The notes: generated by a model not told the origin, from the sequence alone. Shown: positions 23,699 to 35,950, counted from the first letter of the stretch. The stretch: 64,000 nt of DNA from Cynocephalus volans (GCF_027409185.1 NC_084467.1:18776501-18840500), one strand, 5' to 3'. Program-made: numbers and translations.

Positions 23699-24184
23699 AC
23701 AAAAATGCCTCCTGATCCCACCACAGGGAGGTAGGGGCTTTTAGGTGTGTTTCCCTCTGGGCTGCCACAAGTCTAGGCAAGAGATGTTGAGGGACTCAGC
23801 CTGCCTATGGGTTCCATGGGGACCAAGGAGAATAGACAGTTAAAGAGATGAATTAGAGGACTGATCAGTAGAACCCAATCATGCAGACAGACTTTGGGCT
23901 CTCAGTATTTGAAAAGTGTCTGGGCCAAGCACATGGCCAGTTAGATATGCTCTTCATGCTTATTGCACAGCCCCAGCCCCAGTGGTAAACTGCTACCTAA
24001 AGCCCTACCAGGCTCAGGGACGCAGAGCATTTAGTAATAGCCTTGGCTCTCACTACAGGGCTCAGACACCAGTACAAGCAAAGACATATAACATCCTGCC
24101 CTCCAAGAGAGGACCATGGCAGGCGTCTTTGGTAGCAGAAGAATGGATTTGGATTTTCAAGCTAGGCTCAGGCCATGATAAGCA

Positions 24185-24390
24185 ACATAGCACAAGGGTT
24201 AAGAGTCTAACAACAGAAGCCTGACAGACCTATGCCTCTATCCCCAGCTCTGCCACTGAACAGCTGTGTGACCTTGGTTGAGTTACTAAATTTCTTTGAA
24301 TCTCAGTTTTCCCATCTACTAATACTACCTAGCAATTAAAAGCAAAAATTGGAAAACAGCATATAAATATCAGCAATTATTGTAAATACA
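24185..24390 (+). mobile_element. MIR
   Basis: CAGCTCTGCCACTGAACAGC, TGTGTGACCTTGGTTGAG and TCAGTTTTCCCATCTAC match MIR. Confidence 0.8.
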
Positions 24391-24415
24391 TGATAAATAA
24401 GATGGATATACGTGC

Positions 24416-24825
24416 TGTCACTGACAAAGACTCTCTCTTTGACCAAACTTTAGTTAGGCTTCTCTGAGCTGTCTTTTCAACTAGGCCTTGACCTTGCCTC
24501 CATTTTGTCTTTGGCCTGTCCAGCTCAGTCTTAGAGGAGAATCCTGCTAAGTCATCCCTCGACCCTTGAAATCTGATCAAGTTACTCATCCCCCACCTTT
24601 GATGTATAAGTTCTTGGCCTGCCTTTAGCAAGAATCCACTCCCTACTCTTGCTGTTTCCTCTTAGTAATTTTCCACCCACTGATGCCCTCACTCTGCTCC
24701 TTGGCTATTAATCTCCACTGGTTCTTGTTGTATTTGCAGTTGAACCCAATCTCTCTCCACTATTGCAATAGTTTTGAATAAAGTCTTACCATTTTAACAA
24801 GTGCCAGAATAATTTTTCTGTAACA
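24416..24825 (+). mobile_element. LTR, ERVL/LTR16-like
   Basis: Begins near TGTCACTGACAAAG and ends TTTCTGTAACA. Diagnostic phrases are GAGAATCCTGCTAAGT and TTGAATAAAGTCTTACC, the latter a poly(A) signal region. The same phrases occur in the element at 27165-27648, so they belong to one family. Confidence 0.6.
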
Positions 24826-25459
24826 TCCCCAATCTGAACAAAAAAATTAACTTAACCCAAGAGAAAACCAATGTCAGGCAGTAAATCCTACACTCCTATT
24901 GTAAATTTTATACTATCCCAGTACCTGGCATAAATGTCCAACCATGGAAGGCCCTCAGTAAGTATTTATTGAATGAATAAATGCTGAGTGTCCTTGGGAT
25001 GGTAAAAATAATAGGAGCCACAGTATTTAAGAGCTGAGTCTGATCTGTTTCCTTAGCTCAGGAAATGGGATGGTATGGCAAGAGCACTGGGAGTCAGAGG
25101 CCTGGTCCAATCACAGTCCTACCTAGCTCTCCCTGTGAGCCCCAGTCCCCTCAGCTGTAAAATGAACAGGCTGGGTTTAGTAAATTGTTTAAAAAAAATT
25201 TTTTTTTCTTCTGGTAATCCATGAAAGATTCATTTTGTATTTTATGCCCCAGTACACATGTAATACTTGTATACTGTACATAAAATTGCAACACCAATTT
25301 CATGAAACTAATAATTCTTCCTATATGGGATGTACTCTGATATTTTCCTTTCTATTTTATTCTCTTCTAATTTATTCTATTTCATTTTTAAAATGCTACT
25401 TAGAGCCAAAGAAATCATTATTATTCATCAGTGGATCACAAACTGAAATTTGAAAAATA

Positions 25460-25668
25460 CTTGTTGGAGGGTCTCCCCTCCAGGTCTGGAATTCTTATCT
25501 GCCTGCATATTTCCACCTCCATACCCACCTTTGATTCTCTCAGCCTGCAATGCCCTCTGCCTCCTGCTTAGCTATTTAGTCTTGACTCCTTCTTCCATGC
25601 TTAACTCAAATCCTTCCTCCTACAGGAAGTCTTCTCTGATCATCACAAGCCTCACTTGTCAATCAGTT
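25460..25668 (+). mobile_element. L2 fragment
   Basis: CAGCCTGCAATGCCCTCTGC and TACAGGAAGTCTTCTCTGAT are L2 3'-region phrases; an LTR begins directly after. Confidence 0.65.
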
Positions 25669-26108
25669 TGTGAACCCCGAAAAAGCCAATCCTTCAAGAT
25701 ACCTCTTGAAGTAACTAACTGGGTCTAACTTCTGAATGGAGCAGAATAGCCACTTACTAATGATTCGTTACACATATACCCTGTTTGGGACTTCCATTTT
25801 GTCACCTGAACTTAATCAATGGACTGTAACCTGTCAAGTGTTAACTGACCAGTACTCAGCAAGCCAGAATCCCTCTTTTGCATAATGGGTTGAACCAATC
25901 AAAATTGAACAAGCTTGAATCCCTCATTTGCATACAGGACCTGAGTGGGAACCTGGGTGGGAACTTTTGCTGTGTACAATGTCTCTCCCTTTGCTCTGGT
26001 GCAGCTCACTTTTGTTTTGTACTGAAGACTGCATCTCCCAGGTTTGCAAACTTTTCACCAAATAGGATCTCCCTTTATTTCCAAATTCTTTTCCAGTGAA
26101 TTTTAACA
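25669..26108 (+). mobile_element. Retroviral solo LTR
   Basis: 440 bp with TG start and CA end and a near 5-bp duplication (CAGTT/CATTT). It contains two ATTTGCATA octamer-like motifs at 25877 and 25926 and ends with a GGATCTCCCTTTATTTCC segment. No coding remnants flank it. The family is not identified. Confidence 0.5.
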
Positions 26109-26679
26109 CATTTTTGTTTTGTTTTGTTTCCTCGATGATTATATCTGTCAATTAGCTGGCAGGTATTTATTTGTCTGCTTATGTGTCTAGAACTGTGCTT
26201 GGGACTATAGAGGAGACAAAAAGGCATGAGACATGTTCAGGGGCCCAGCAAGACACAGAGGTCAGGGGACATGAGAAGCATCCTGTAAGGGGGTGACAAC
26301 TTCCTGGAGGAGCAGGGGAGGACCCTCCTTCCATCCACGCCTGAAAGAATCCAGAGAAATGGAGGGAGGGCAACGAGTGTTAGGGCTGGGGACAATTGTA
26401 GAGCTCAATGGGAAGGGAGCGGCAGGAAGAACTATATCCCCAACAAAGAGAAGCCAGAATCCAAGGCCTTGACCTTGACTCCATCCTGGGTCAAGGGAGG
26501 CGCTTCCTGATGCCAGATTGGTTGGGTCACTGGTGGTTAAGCAGCCCCAGGGTCAGCAGCTGCAGTTTCCACTCTGGGAAGATGCCAAAGTCTCCAACTG
26601 GCTGGACACTCCTGACCCAGATTTGGCTTGAGAAGCTGTGGATGGGTTTATTTGTTAAGTGTTTGTTTTTTAAATAGGG

Positions 26680-27125
26680 TTTGTTTTTTTAGAACAGTTT
26701 TAGGGTCATAGAAAAATTGAGTGGGAAGTACAGAGAGTTCCCATACACCCGCCCTGACCCCCACCCCTATTATCAACATACTGTACTGCACAGAGTTGTA
26801 CATTTGTTACAACTGGTGAACTTACACTGACACATCATTATCAGTCAAAGCCTCTAGTTGACATAAGGGTTCATTCTTGGTGTTGTATATTCTATGGGTT
26901 TGGGCAAATGTATAATGACTTGTATCCACTATTACAGCATCATACAGAGTAGTTTCACTGCCCTAAAAATCCTGTGTTCCATCTATTCATCCCTCCCTCC
27001 CCGAGCCCCTGGCAACCACCGATATTTTTATTGTCTCCATAGTTTTGCCTTTTCCAGAATGTCATTTAGTTGGAATCATACAGATACAGTATGTAGGATG
27101 GTTTATTCTGAAGTCTCCAGGAAAA
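26680..27125 (-). mobile_element. Old L1 3' fragment
   Basis: Contains the mammalian L1M 3'-region phrases AGTACAGAGAGTTCCCATA, TACATTTGTTACAACTG, TAGTTTCACTGCCCTAAAAA and CCTGGCAACCACCGAT, recognised from memory. It is diverged and truncated. The orientation is inferred and is the weaker part of the call. Confidence 0.65.
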
Positions 27126-27164
27126 GAAAAGTGAATGAATGATTTCATGATTTTACACCGTAGG

Positions 27165-27648
27165 CTGAATAGTGACAAAGGTTCTCTCCTTGACCAAATT
27201 CTACTCAAGCTACCCCAAACTTTTCAGCTATGCCAAGACTTTTGGACTTCTGTGTCTGTCTCTGAATTGGTCAACTTTAGCGAGAATCCTGCTAAGTTGG
27301 TTTAGCTAGAATCCCCTTTCCTCCATTTCTGGTCACCTTCTAACGAGGTTCCTCATCCTTCACCATCCCCCAGGTGATGTCTGGTCCTGCTGGTCTGTCT
27401 TCAGCAGGAATCCTGTTAGGCTGGTTTAGCTGGAATCCCCCCTTACCCCTGATGTTTTCTTTAGTAATTTTCCATCCGCTGACCCCATTCTGCTCATGCT
27501 GTATTCAGAATTGAGCCCTACTTCTCTCCCCCACTGCACAACTCCATTGCAATGGTCCTTAGACCTATCACAACGGCTCCCTTGAATAAAGTTTTCCTTA
27601 CCATCTTTAACAAGTGTCACGAGTAACTTTATCTTTAATAATAGCTTG
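27165..27648 (+). mobile_element. LTR, ERVL/LTR16-like, second copy
   Basis: Same orientation and family as 24416-24825: shared GTGACAAAGG, GCGAGAATCCTGCTAAGT, TAATTTTCCATCCGCTGA and TTGAATAAAGTTTTCCTTACC. It has an internal repeated segment (AGGAATCCTGTTAGGCTGG, TTTAGCTGGAATCCCC). No retroviral genes lie between the two copies. Confidence 0.6.
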
Positions 27649-28299
27649 CAGGACCCATGAAGGGCATAGGAAACAGCCAACAAGCAAGGGGTGTGGGGAT
27701 CCTTGGGTAGATGGGGAAGCAAGGGTGAAAGACCCAATCAGGGATCAACTTCTAGTTCTGGGTCTGCCTCATTCTGGCCATGTGAACTTGAGTACGTCTG
27801 AGCCTTAGATTCCTCTCCTATGAAAGCAGAGGATGGGACAGACCCTCCAGCTCTGACTTTCTGTGTAAGACTGTGTGAGACATACTCCTGCCCTCAATGT
27901 GTTTATAGTGCAGTTGGGAAGATGGAACTAATGAGCTGGGTCACGAAGTCATCCATCTCTTTAGCCCCAGTGGCTGGTTGTTGGTGCATAGTCAGTATTT
28001 AGTATATGCCTATTGAATAAATGAAAGGACAATAATAACCTCCATGTATCGAGCCCTGACTGTGTACCATGCACAGAGTTAAACTTTTCATAAACATTTT
28101 TTTGTTTCACCCTCACAACACTTAGCACTAAGGATTATATGTCCATATTACATCACATATGGAAATATAACATAGTATTCCTCAAGAAGGAGAATCATCA
28201 GGTGCTTTGGGTAAGACGAGATCCACCTTCCTTTGTGCCCTGGACTCTAATCTTCACATGGTTTTATAGCCAGGGGGCAAATCTCCTCCCACCCCACCC

Positions 28300-28790
28300 C
28301 AGAACTTCCTGTCCCCCGACTCACTTTATGTTTCTCCAAAGCACTTACCATCACCTGACACTATATATTTCACTTATTTGTTCATTTGCCTGTTTCTCCT
28401 TCCTAAAACATAAACTCCATGAGAGCAGGGATCCATGTCCATTTTCGTCACTTCTACATTCCCACTACCTAGAACAGTTGGTACTTACTAGGTGCTCAAC
28501 TAATATTTATTGAATGAATAAATGAGTGGATGAATGAAGCAGGTGAGACTCAGAGAGGTTAAATAATGCAACTTACCCAGTGTTATCCAGCTAGCAAGTG
28601 GCAGAGCTGCAATTCATACCTAGGACTGGGACACCCCTAGAGGCAATCGATTTAACCTCTAAAACATAACGGTCTCACTCATTCAACAAATATTTGGTGA
28701 GATCCTAATCCCTGCTGGGCACTGTTTTATGTGCTGGGGATATAGCAGTGAACAGAACCTACAAAATCCTTGCTCTTGTGGTGCTTGCGC
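28300..28790. mobile_element. L2 3' end, MIR relic and an ancient repeat
   Basis: 28300-28535 is a forward L2 end (ATAAACTCCATGAGAGCAGG, ATTTATTGAATGAATAAATG). 28540-28640 is a reverse MIR (GACTCAGAGAGGTTAAATAA). 28680-28790 is an ancient repeat (GGATATAGCAGTGAACAGAA) whose family I do not assign. Confidence 0.65.
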
Positions 28791-29264
28791 CCTAGTATCC
28801 TTCCATATGAAAAGAGATGTAGCTTTATGAGACTGGGATGCAGGCCCCTGTGCTGACATTCCTGGTTATGTGTCTGTGGAAGACATGACTAGTCCATCAA
28901 GGCCCTCCTTCCTGGTGAGCCCAGACATTGCTTCAGTGTATCACTCCACGCTGCCATTGTTGACTGACTGGAGTTGGCACCGAAATAAACCCTATTTGCC
29001 ATGTGCGAATAGGTGTTGTTTCATCAATGAGGGCATAAATCCCAACCCTGCACTGTGCAGCCAGAACCTCTGGGACCATGAATGGAAGTCCTGTAGCTGG
29101 TATGTGACTTGGGGTTGCTTCTCACTGGCCCCAGACAGTGTCTCCTTCATTCCTTTCCCTGCCACTGCCCTGCTCTGGGGGGAATGAAGGGCAAGGAGGT
29201 TTTCCAAGGTACAGACCCAAAGGCCCTAGAGGCGACCAAGTTATTAAAATACTGGGAATGTAGC

Positions 29265-29485
29265 CTGGTGTAAGGAATGGGCATAGGCTCTGGAACAGGC
29301 AGTTATGGGTTCAAATCATGGCTTCTCTATCCATTTATGTGACTTTGAGCCTTGGTATCCTTACTTGTTAAATATGGAGATTATGTATTTACTTCAAAAG
29401 GTTGACATGAGGATTAGGTGAAATAATCTATATAAAGGGCCTAGCTTAGTGTTTGGAACATAGGCACTCAACAAACGTTGGATGA
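29265..29485 (+). mobile_element. MIR
   Basis: GCATAGGCTCTGGAACAGGC, TGACATGAGGATTAGGTG and GGCACTCAACAAACG match MIR. Confidence 0.75.
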
Positions 29486-29565
29486 GCAAATAAGTGAATA
29501 CATGAGCGATTGAATGAATGAATATTCTAGCAGGGGAGGCAGACACAAAAGCAGGGTTGGTAGGT

Positions 29566-30056
29566 TGTGTTTTCCAAAGATGGCCTCAACAATGTCTCCC
29601 ATCCATATGACTTTGTGACTTTGACACTTCTCCCATGGAGAGGTGAGGTCTATGTCCCCTCTCCTTGAAGCTGGGATGACTTTTGTGACCATTTCAGCCA
29701 ACAGAGTACGTCAGAAGTGATGCTATGTGGCTCTCAAAGCCTTCCTCAGCTGCCATGTAAGCAGTCTGACTGCCCTGAAGTTGCTCTGCCCTGACGAAGC
29801 CCAAACTTGCCCACATGGAGAGACCACAGGGAGAGGCTCTGAGAGTACGTGAAGACAGAGAGATGCCCGGCTGTCCCAGCTCCACCCACCCTCCACCGCC
29901 AGCTACCATATGAGCGACCCCAAGTCAGATCATCCAGCCAATCCCTTCCTGAATGCCCGTCCATCAGATACCTTGAGAGATAATAAAATGATTGCTTTTT
30001 TCTTTAAGATACTAAGTTTAAGGATGATTTATTATGCAGCAACAGTAACTGACCCA
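29566..30056 (+). mobile_element. ERVL-MaLR LTR (MLT1-like)
   Basis: Opens TGTGTTTTCCAAAGATGGCC and closes with AAGATACTAAGTTTAAGG, ATTATGCAGCAACAG and TAACTGACCCA, the usual MLT1 start and end motifs. AGATAATAAAATG holds the poly(A) signal. Old and diverged; I cannot see a clear target duplication. Confidence 0.65.
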
Positions 30057-30164
30057 AATATCCTACCATGAGTGCTATGATGGAAGTTTGTACAGTGTGT
30101 TTGGGAACACAGAAGAGGGAGCAATTAAAAGTTGTTGAATGTTCTATGTGAAAAAGGAAATCAC

Positions 30165-30267
30165 GTCTGGCCAGTTAGCTCAGTTGGTTAGAGAACAACC
30201 TTATAACACCAAGGTCACAAGTTTGGGTCCCTGTACTGGCCAGCCACCAAAAAAAAAAAAAAAAAAA
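30165..30267 (+). mobile_element. t-SINE monomer
   Basis: GGCCAGTTAGCTCAGTTGG start, GTACTGGCCAGCCACC end, long A tail. Confidence 0.9.
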
Positions 30268-30479
30268 GAAATTACACTAATACATCTAAGAGGATATACA
30301 GTCAAACCGATTTGCTGTGGGAAGTAATCCTTAGATGAAGGCTTTCAGATTTAGGAGTTCAAGGAAAGTCTCCTTTCCATACTGTCTTAGGAAATTTCTC
30401 TGGATTTCTACAACCCCTGCTTCCTACCCCTCTTTCCCAGCCTCTGGGTTGGGTTCTGGACTTCCGCAGGCTGCTAAAC

Positions 30480-30840
30480 AACAGAAAGGGCACTGGTCTT
30501 GGAGTCTGAAGTCTTGGGTTCAAGCCCTGCCCTACCGTTTACTAGCTGAATGATTCTGGGTAAGTCAGTTTGACTAGCTAAACCTCAGCCTCCTCACTAA
30601 TAAAATGGAGATGTCATAACTGTTAACATTTACTAAATGTTAACACTGATTAAATGTATGACCTGGGCATGTAACCCTTTAAATGCACCACTTTGCTTAA
30701 TTCACAATGACCCAACGAGACAGGAAATATTACTATCTCTGTTTTACCAATGAGGAAACTGCCCCAGATGTTAAGTAACTTGCTCAGAGTTACGTATCAT
30801 CTGCATGGAGAGCTGGGACTCAAAACCAGGCTGTCTAGCT
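30480..30840. mobile_element. Two MIR relics in opposite orientation
   Basis: Forward at 30480-30620 (GAATGATTCTGGGTAAGTCA). Reverse at 30650-30840 (TTACCAATGAGGAAACTG, CATGGAGAGCTGGGACTC). Confidence 0.7.
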
Positions 30841-32002
30841 CCACATCTTGAGTTCACCCGTGCTGCACAGCTGGGTGGGTGAGACTCTGAGGACAGCTTG
30901 TGGCAGTACAGGAAAGGGCTTCTGTAAATGAAAACAAAAGCAGTGCCATGTGCAAAGGTAAGGAAACATTTTTATAGCTACTTGCAACTCCCTTATAGCA
31001 CCAGCCTGTTCTGCCTGACAGTATACATAGCTGCTCTTTCTGGATCCTTCTGTAGAATCTCCTTAATGGTAGGACCCATGTCAGTTCATCTCTGCGCCCT
31101 GCACAGCATCCAACCCAGTGTCAAGATGGAACTGAATTGGGGCTCAGGAACAAAAATAAAATGAATGGAAAGGATTCTTTTAAGCTGAAGCACTAAGACA
31201 ATTATATCTGCTCATACAAACATAATGAAAATAAGAATACCTTTTACAATATGTTTAAAAAATTCTCAACATTCCTGAAACACTTCTAATGCAGGCTTTC
31301 TATTCTGGGCTTTAAACTCAACCCAACATTTTCTTTCTTGAGAGTTTGCAGAAGTGGTCACAAGAGAAGGGGAAAAAAGAGAAGCAAACAGTCTTTATGA
31401 CTCTACAGACAGTCCCTGACATGTTCCTTGGGGTGGCAAGAAGGCTGTTCATAGAAAGCTGTCCATTCATGCATGTCAGTCTGACTGGGGAGGGGGAGGT
31501 GGAGTTATTTGAAAGCATGACAGGAAGATCTGTGGAAACTTGTTTTCACAAAGTTCTCTTGTGTGGGACCTGACCCAGAAACTCAGGGGAAGTCTGAAGA
31601 GAGATTTTGATGTTATAAGGCAGATGCCCATAAAATTAGGTCTAGAAGCTTCCTTCAAGCTGAGATGCTTCTTATAGAAGCCCAGAGAACCTAATTTGTT
31701 TCCAATGTTACAGGAAGGGAAGTTCTTCAGTGTGTTTGCTTTGGTGGGTTTGTGTTTCCTTTTCCACAGTGGGCAGCAAACTTCCACAACATGTTGACCT
31801 TGAACCAAAATAGGATCTCTCATATGCATTTGACTAGTGTTAAATACAGCTGAAAGAGCTCAATCTTCGACTTGTGAGCAGTCATCTGAGACCTTTGAAA
31901 ATCATAAAACTAGACTATAAATTATAATCAATAACATTTACATCCATCTGAGATATTAAAGCAACCGTGTGTACATGGATAGTACAATGGTTAAAACACG
32001 CA

Positions 32003-32104
32003 AGGCTGGCTGGTTAGTTCAGCTGGTTAGAGTGTGGTGCTGATAACACCAAGGTCCGGAGTTTGATCCCTGTACCAACCAGCTCCCCCCCCCCCACAAA
32101 AAAA
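32003..32104 (+). mobile_element. t-SINE monomer
   Basis: GGCTGGCTGGTTAGTTCAGC, GATAACACCAAGGTCC and a C run before the A tail. Confidence 0.9.
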
Positions 32105-32315
32105 GCACAGCTTTGGAGTGGGACAGTCTTGTTTGAATCCCAGCTCCATCATTTTGTAGCTGTGGGGCCATAGGTAAATTGCTTAATCTCTTTCAACCTG
32201 AGTTCCCTCTATTAGAAACTAGGCATAATAAAATAATAGTTCCAGGGGTTGTCGCGAGGATGAAATGAGCATAGATACATGTGAGTTAGCATATTAGGTC
32301 CTCAATAAACGTATT
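32105..32315 (+). mobile_element. MIR
   Basis: TGAATCCCAGCTCCATCATT, GTCGCGAGGATGAAATGAG and CCTCAATAAACG match MIR. Confidence 0.75.
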
Positions 32316-32317
32316 GT

Positions 32318-32466
32318 GGTAGGGAGCTCCTAAACGGTCTCCCAGTAATCCCTGCCTCCTGGTATTCACACCCTTTCAGTAATCTCTTCCTCTTGAGAGT
32401 GGAGTGGACTTAGTGACTAGTTTCTAACAAACACAATATAGCAAAATTGATGGGATGTAAGGGACC
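32318..32466 (+). mobile_element. MaLR LTR fragment (5' part)
   Basis: Sequence beginning TGTGGTAGGGAGCTCC with CCCTGCCTCCTGGTATTCAC and AGAGTGGAGTGGACTTAGTG resembles the first third of MLT1-type LTRs. It stops where the L1 sequence starts. Confidence 0.5.
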
Positions 32467-32593
32467 CCAAATATCCAAAACAGTCTTGAAAAAGAAGACC
32501 AAAATTGGAAGTCTTACACTTCTTGATTTCACAACTTACTATAAACTACAATAATCAAGACAGTGTGATACTGGCATAAAGATGTGCATACAA

Positions 32594-32760
32594 GGCCGGC
32601 CCGTGGCTCACTCGGGAGAGTGCGGTGCTGATAACACCAAGGCCACGGGTTCGGATCCCTATATAGGGATGGCCGGTTAGCTCACTTAGGAGAGTGTGGT
32701 GCTGACAACACCAAGTCAAGGGTTAAGATCTCCTTACCGGTCATCTTTAAAAAAAAAAAA
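32594..32760 (+). mobile_element. t-SINE dimer
   Basis: Textbook dimer in forward orientation. The first unit ends GATCCCTATATAGGGATGG and the second ends TTACCGGTCATC before the A tail. Flanking duplication AAAGATGTGCATACA. Inserted in an old L1. Confidence 0.95.
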
Positions 32761-33310
32761 AGATGTGCATACAGATCAGTGGAAAAGAGTAGAGAGCCCA
32801 GAAATAAACCCTTGCCTATGTGGTCAAATGATTTTCAACAAGGGTGCCAAGACCATTCAATGAGAAAGGACAGACTTTTCAACAAATAGGGCTAGAAAAA
32901 CTGATGTCCACATGCCAAAGAATGAAGTTGGATCCTTACCTACCACCACATACAAGAATTAACTTAAAATGGATCAAACACCTAAATGTAAGAGACAAAA
33001 CTATAAAACTTAGAAGAAAACATAGGGCAAAAGCTTTGTTACATTGGATTTGGCAATGATTTCTCAGCTAAGACACCAAAATCACAGGCAACAAAAGAAA
33101 AAAATAGACAAATTGGACTTCATCAAATTTAAAAACTTTTTTTACATCAAAGGACACTATCAACAGAGTTTCTGAAAAGTCAGCCTACAGGATGGGACAA
33201 AACACTTGCAGGTCATGTATATGATAAGGGATTAATATCCAGAATATATAGACAATTCCTAAAACTTAACAACGACTACAACAACAACAACAAAAAAACC
33301 CAAATAAAAA

Positions 33311-33480
33311 AATTTTTTTTAAATAAAAAGATGACCAGTAAGGGGATCTCAACTCTTGGCTTGGTGTTGTCAGCACCACGCTCAGCCAGTGAGCTAACCG
33401 GCCATCCCTATATAGGATCCGAACCCGTGGCCTTGGTGTTATCAGCACCACACTCTCCTGAGTGTGCCGTGGGCTGGCCC
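33311..33480 (-). mobile_element. t-SINE dimer
   Basis: Complete dimer in reverse, inserted in the old L1 fragment. Confidence 0.92.
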
Positions 33481-34076
33481 TAACCCCAAAGAATTTTAAT
33501 AGCCATTTCTCCAAAGATGTGTGCACATGAAAATATGCTTAACATCTCTAATCATTAGAGAAATGCAAATCCAAACCACATTGATATTACCAGTTCACAA
33601 CCATTACAAGGGCTATTATAGAAAAAAACAAAACAGAAAATAAGTGTCAGTAAGGATGTGGAGAAATTGGAACCACCACACATTGCTGGTGGGAATGTAA
33701 AATGGTGCAGCCATTTTGAAAATAATATAGAAGTTCCTGAAAAAATTAAACATAGAATTATCACATGATCAGAAATTCCAGTTCTGGGTATATACCCCAA
33801 AGAATTGAAAGCAGGGACTCAAAACAGATATTTGTATGAACCAATGTTCATAGCAGCATTATTTACAATAGCCAAAAGGTGGAAATAACCCGAATATCCA
33901 TTGACAAATGAATGGATAAACAAAATGTGGCATATACATACAATGGAATATTATTCATACTGAAAAAGGAAGGAAATTCTGACATATGCTACAACATGGG
34001 TGAACCTTGGAAACATTATGCTAAGTGAAATAAGCCAGACACAGGGGACAAATATTGTGTGATTCTAGTTATATGT

Positions 34077-34559
34077 TGTAGTGGGTTGAATTATGTCCCC
34101 CCAAAATTCACTGAAGCTTGAATTGTGTCCCCCAAGTTTTATGTATTAGAAACTTGGCCCCCGCTGTGACTGTTAAGAGGGTGGGAAATCCTATTATGGT
34201 AATCCATAGGTGGAGCCTTGAAGAGGCGATTAGATTGTAGGACCATGCCATAGTGAACGTATTAAAAATCGTCGTCAGGGGCGTGGTTCTGAGGGCTTTA
34301 AAAAAAAAAAAAAAAACAAAGAGAGAGCAGGGCCGAGCCCGTGGCGCACTCGGGAGAGTGCAGCGCGCTGGGAGCGCGGCGACGCTCCCGCCGCTGCGAT
34401 ACTCTGCGTCACTGAAGTCACCACCAAGACCCTCACCAGATGTGTTCCCTGGACTTTGGACTTCCGAGCCTCTGAAACTGTGAGCAATAAATTTCGTTTT
34501 CTTTATAAATCATCCAGCTTCAGGTATTTTGTTATAAGCCACAGAAACAGACTAATACA
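34077..34559 (+). mobile_element. Solo LTR, ERVL-MaLR type, inserted in an old L1
   Basis: 483 bp, TG to CA, with a perfect 5-bp duplication TATGT (34072-34076 and 34560-34564). It shares GGTGGAGCCTTGAAGAGG, GATTAGATTGTAGGACC, GCAATAAATTTCG and TATTTTGTTATAAGCC with the copy at 9461-9825. It is longer because a duplicated opening segment, an A-rich tract and a 65-bp t-SINE fragment (34330-34394) lie inside it. No internal genes. Confidence 0.85.
34330..34394 (+). mobile_element. t-SINE, hairpin subtype, 3'-truncated
   Basis: GGGCCGAGCCCGTGGCGCAC start and the GGGAGCG/CGCTCCC hairpin are present. The copy stops at CCGCCGC, before the B box and without an A tail. It lies inside the MaLR LTR. 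Confidence 0.85.
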
Positions 34560-34822
34560 TATGTGGTACCTAGAGTGGTCGAATTCACAGAGAGAAAGTA
34601 GAGTGACGGTTGCCAGGGGCTGGGGGGAAAGGGGCGTGGGGAGTTGCTGTTCAATGGGAACAGGGTTTCAGTTTTGCACAATGAAAGTTCTGAAGATGGA
34701 TAGTGGTGATGGTTGTACAACAGTATGAATGCACTCAATGCCACTGAACTGTACACCTAAAAATGGTTAAAATGGTAACTTTTATGTCATGCATATTTTA
34801 CTTTGAAAAAAAGTAATGGCAT

Positions 34823-35197
34823 GTTACTTCTGAGATTAGGTTACAAAAAGACTGACTGCCACCTTGCTTGACCTCATCCTCTCTAACTCACCCTGAGGGG
34901 ACATAGTTGGCATACTGTGAGCTGCCCTGTGGAGAGGCCCAGGTGGCAAGGAAATGCTGCCTTCAGTCAACAGCTGTGAGAGTGGGTTTGGAGGTGGATC
35001 CTTCCCCATCAGGCCTTGGGATGCCTGCAGCCCCAGCTGACACCTCCACTGCAACCTTGTGAGAGACTGAGCCAGAGGACTCAACTGAGCTGCACCCAGA
35101 TTCCTGGCCTACAGAAGCTGTGAGATAATAGAAAAAGTTTGTTGTTTCAAGCAGCTAAATTTCGGGATAACTTGTTAGGCAGAAATAACTAATACAG
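34823..35197 (+). mobile_element. MaLR LTR fragment (3' part)
   Basis: Ends AGAAGCTGTGAGATAATAG, GTTTGTTGTTTCAAGC, GCTAAATTTCGGGATAAC and ATAACTAATACAG, the typical 3' end of MLT1-type LTRs. The 5' part is diverged or missing. Confidence 0.6.
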
Positions 35198-35342
35198 TTG
35201 TTACTATTTTTATAAAAATGATTTATTATCCAATATATTATCTTATAATCTGTTTTTTTTTCCACTTAGAAATGTATTTTGACATTTACCTGTAAGAAAG
35301 CATACTTTTCTACAACTTGATTTTTTTAATGCCTTAGTATGG

Positions 35343-35950
35343 AGGTGACAGGGTTCAGGACATCTTACCTCAAAATATGGCACATTGGGCATTTGAGAAA
35401 ATAGCAGAAGCAGGAAGGTCTCTCTGACTGTCTCCTGCTGTTCTCCCCTAAAGCAGGCCATAAAAGAGTTCTCTGATCTTCTTCTAAAGCAGGTCGTAAG
35501 ACCCTCACTCCAGAGGGGTCCTCCATAGACCCAGAGGATGGGAATAATGACAGGGACACAGAGAAGAATTTGAACCAACTAAGAATTTGAACCTGCTAAG
35601 TTCCCCAGTTTATTACCATTAGATTGTATCCTTTTGTCCTCTAATCATACTTCTGCATGACTATCTATAAAAACACACAGTTTTTCCTGTTTCTTTGGGA
35701 CCTCTTTTTTTTTTTTTTGGCGGCTGGCTGGTGTGGGGATCTGAACCCATGAACTTGGTGCTATGAGGCTACGCTCTAACCAACTGAGCTAACTGGCCAG
35801 CCCTGGGTCTTCATTTTTGAAGGCTTCCATGTCACATAAGACTTCTATTAAATAAATTTGTTATGCTTTTCTATTGTTAATCTGTCTTTGGTTATAGGGG
35901 TCTCAGCCATGAACCTTGCGATGGGTGAGGGAGAGATCATCTTTTCTCCC
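35343..35950 (+). mobile_element. Retroviral LTR with a SINE insertion
   Basis: Phrases TTCAGGACATCTTACC, CTATTAAATAAATTTG (poly(A) signal) and GTTAATCTGTCTTTGG with GGGGTCTCAGCCATGAACC are typical of an ERV LTR. A monomeric t-SINE at 35705-35803 splits it. The class is not resolved. Confidence 0.5.
35705..35803 (-). mobile_element. t-SINE monomer
   Basis: T tract, GGCGGCTGGCTGG and GAACCCATGAACTTGGTGC, ending CTGGCCAGCCC. Confidence 0.9.

Larger units (their letters stand above)
32467..34822 (+). mobile_element. Old L1 fragment (3' part), with insertions
   Basis: The plus strand carries the last part of a degraded ORF2; 32844-33059 still encodes residues like [20 protein letters not shown] 3' UTR follows whose end (34566-34820) has TGCCACTGAACTGTACAC and AAATGGTTAAAATGGTAA. 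It is interrupted by two dimeric t-SINEs (32594-32760 and 33311-33480) and a solo LTR (34077-34559). High divergence indicates an L1M-age element. Confidence 0.85.

Noticed and set aside
32594-32760. tRNA-like sequences that could be taken for tRNA-Ile genes
   Set aside because: They are SINE units: dimeric, A-tailed, flanked by target duplications and without an intact acceptor stem. No genuine tRNA gene was found.
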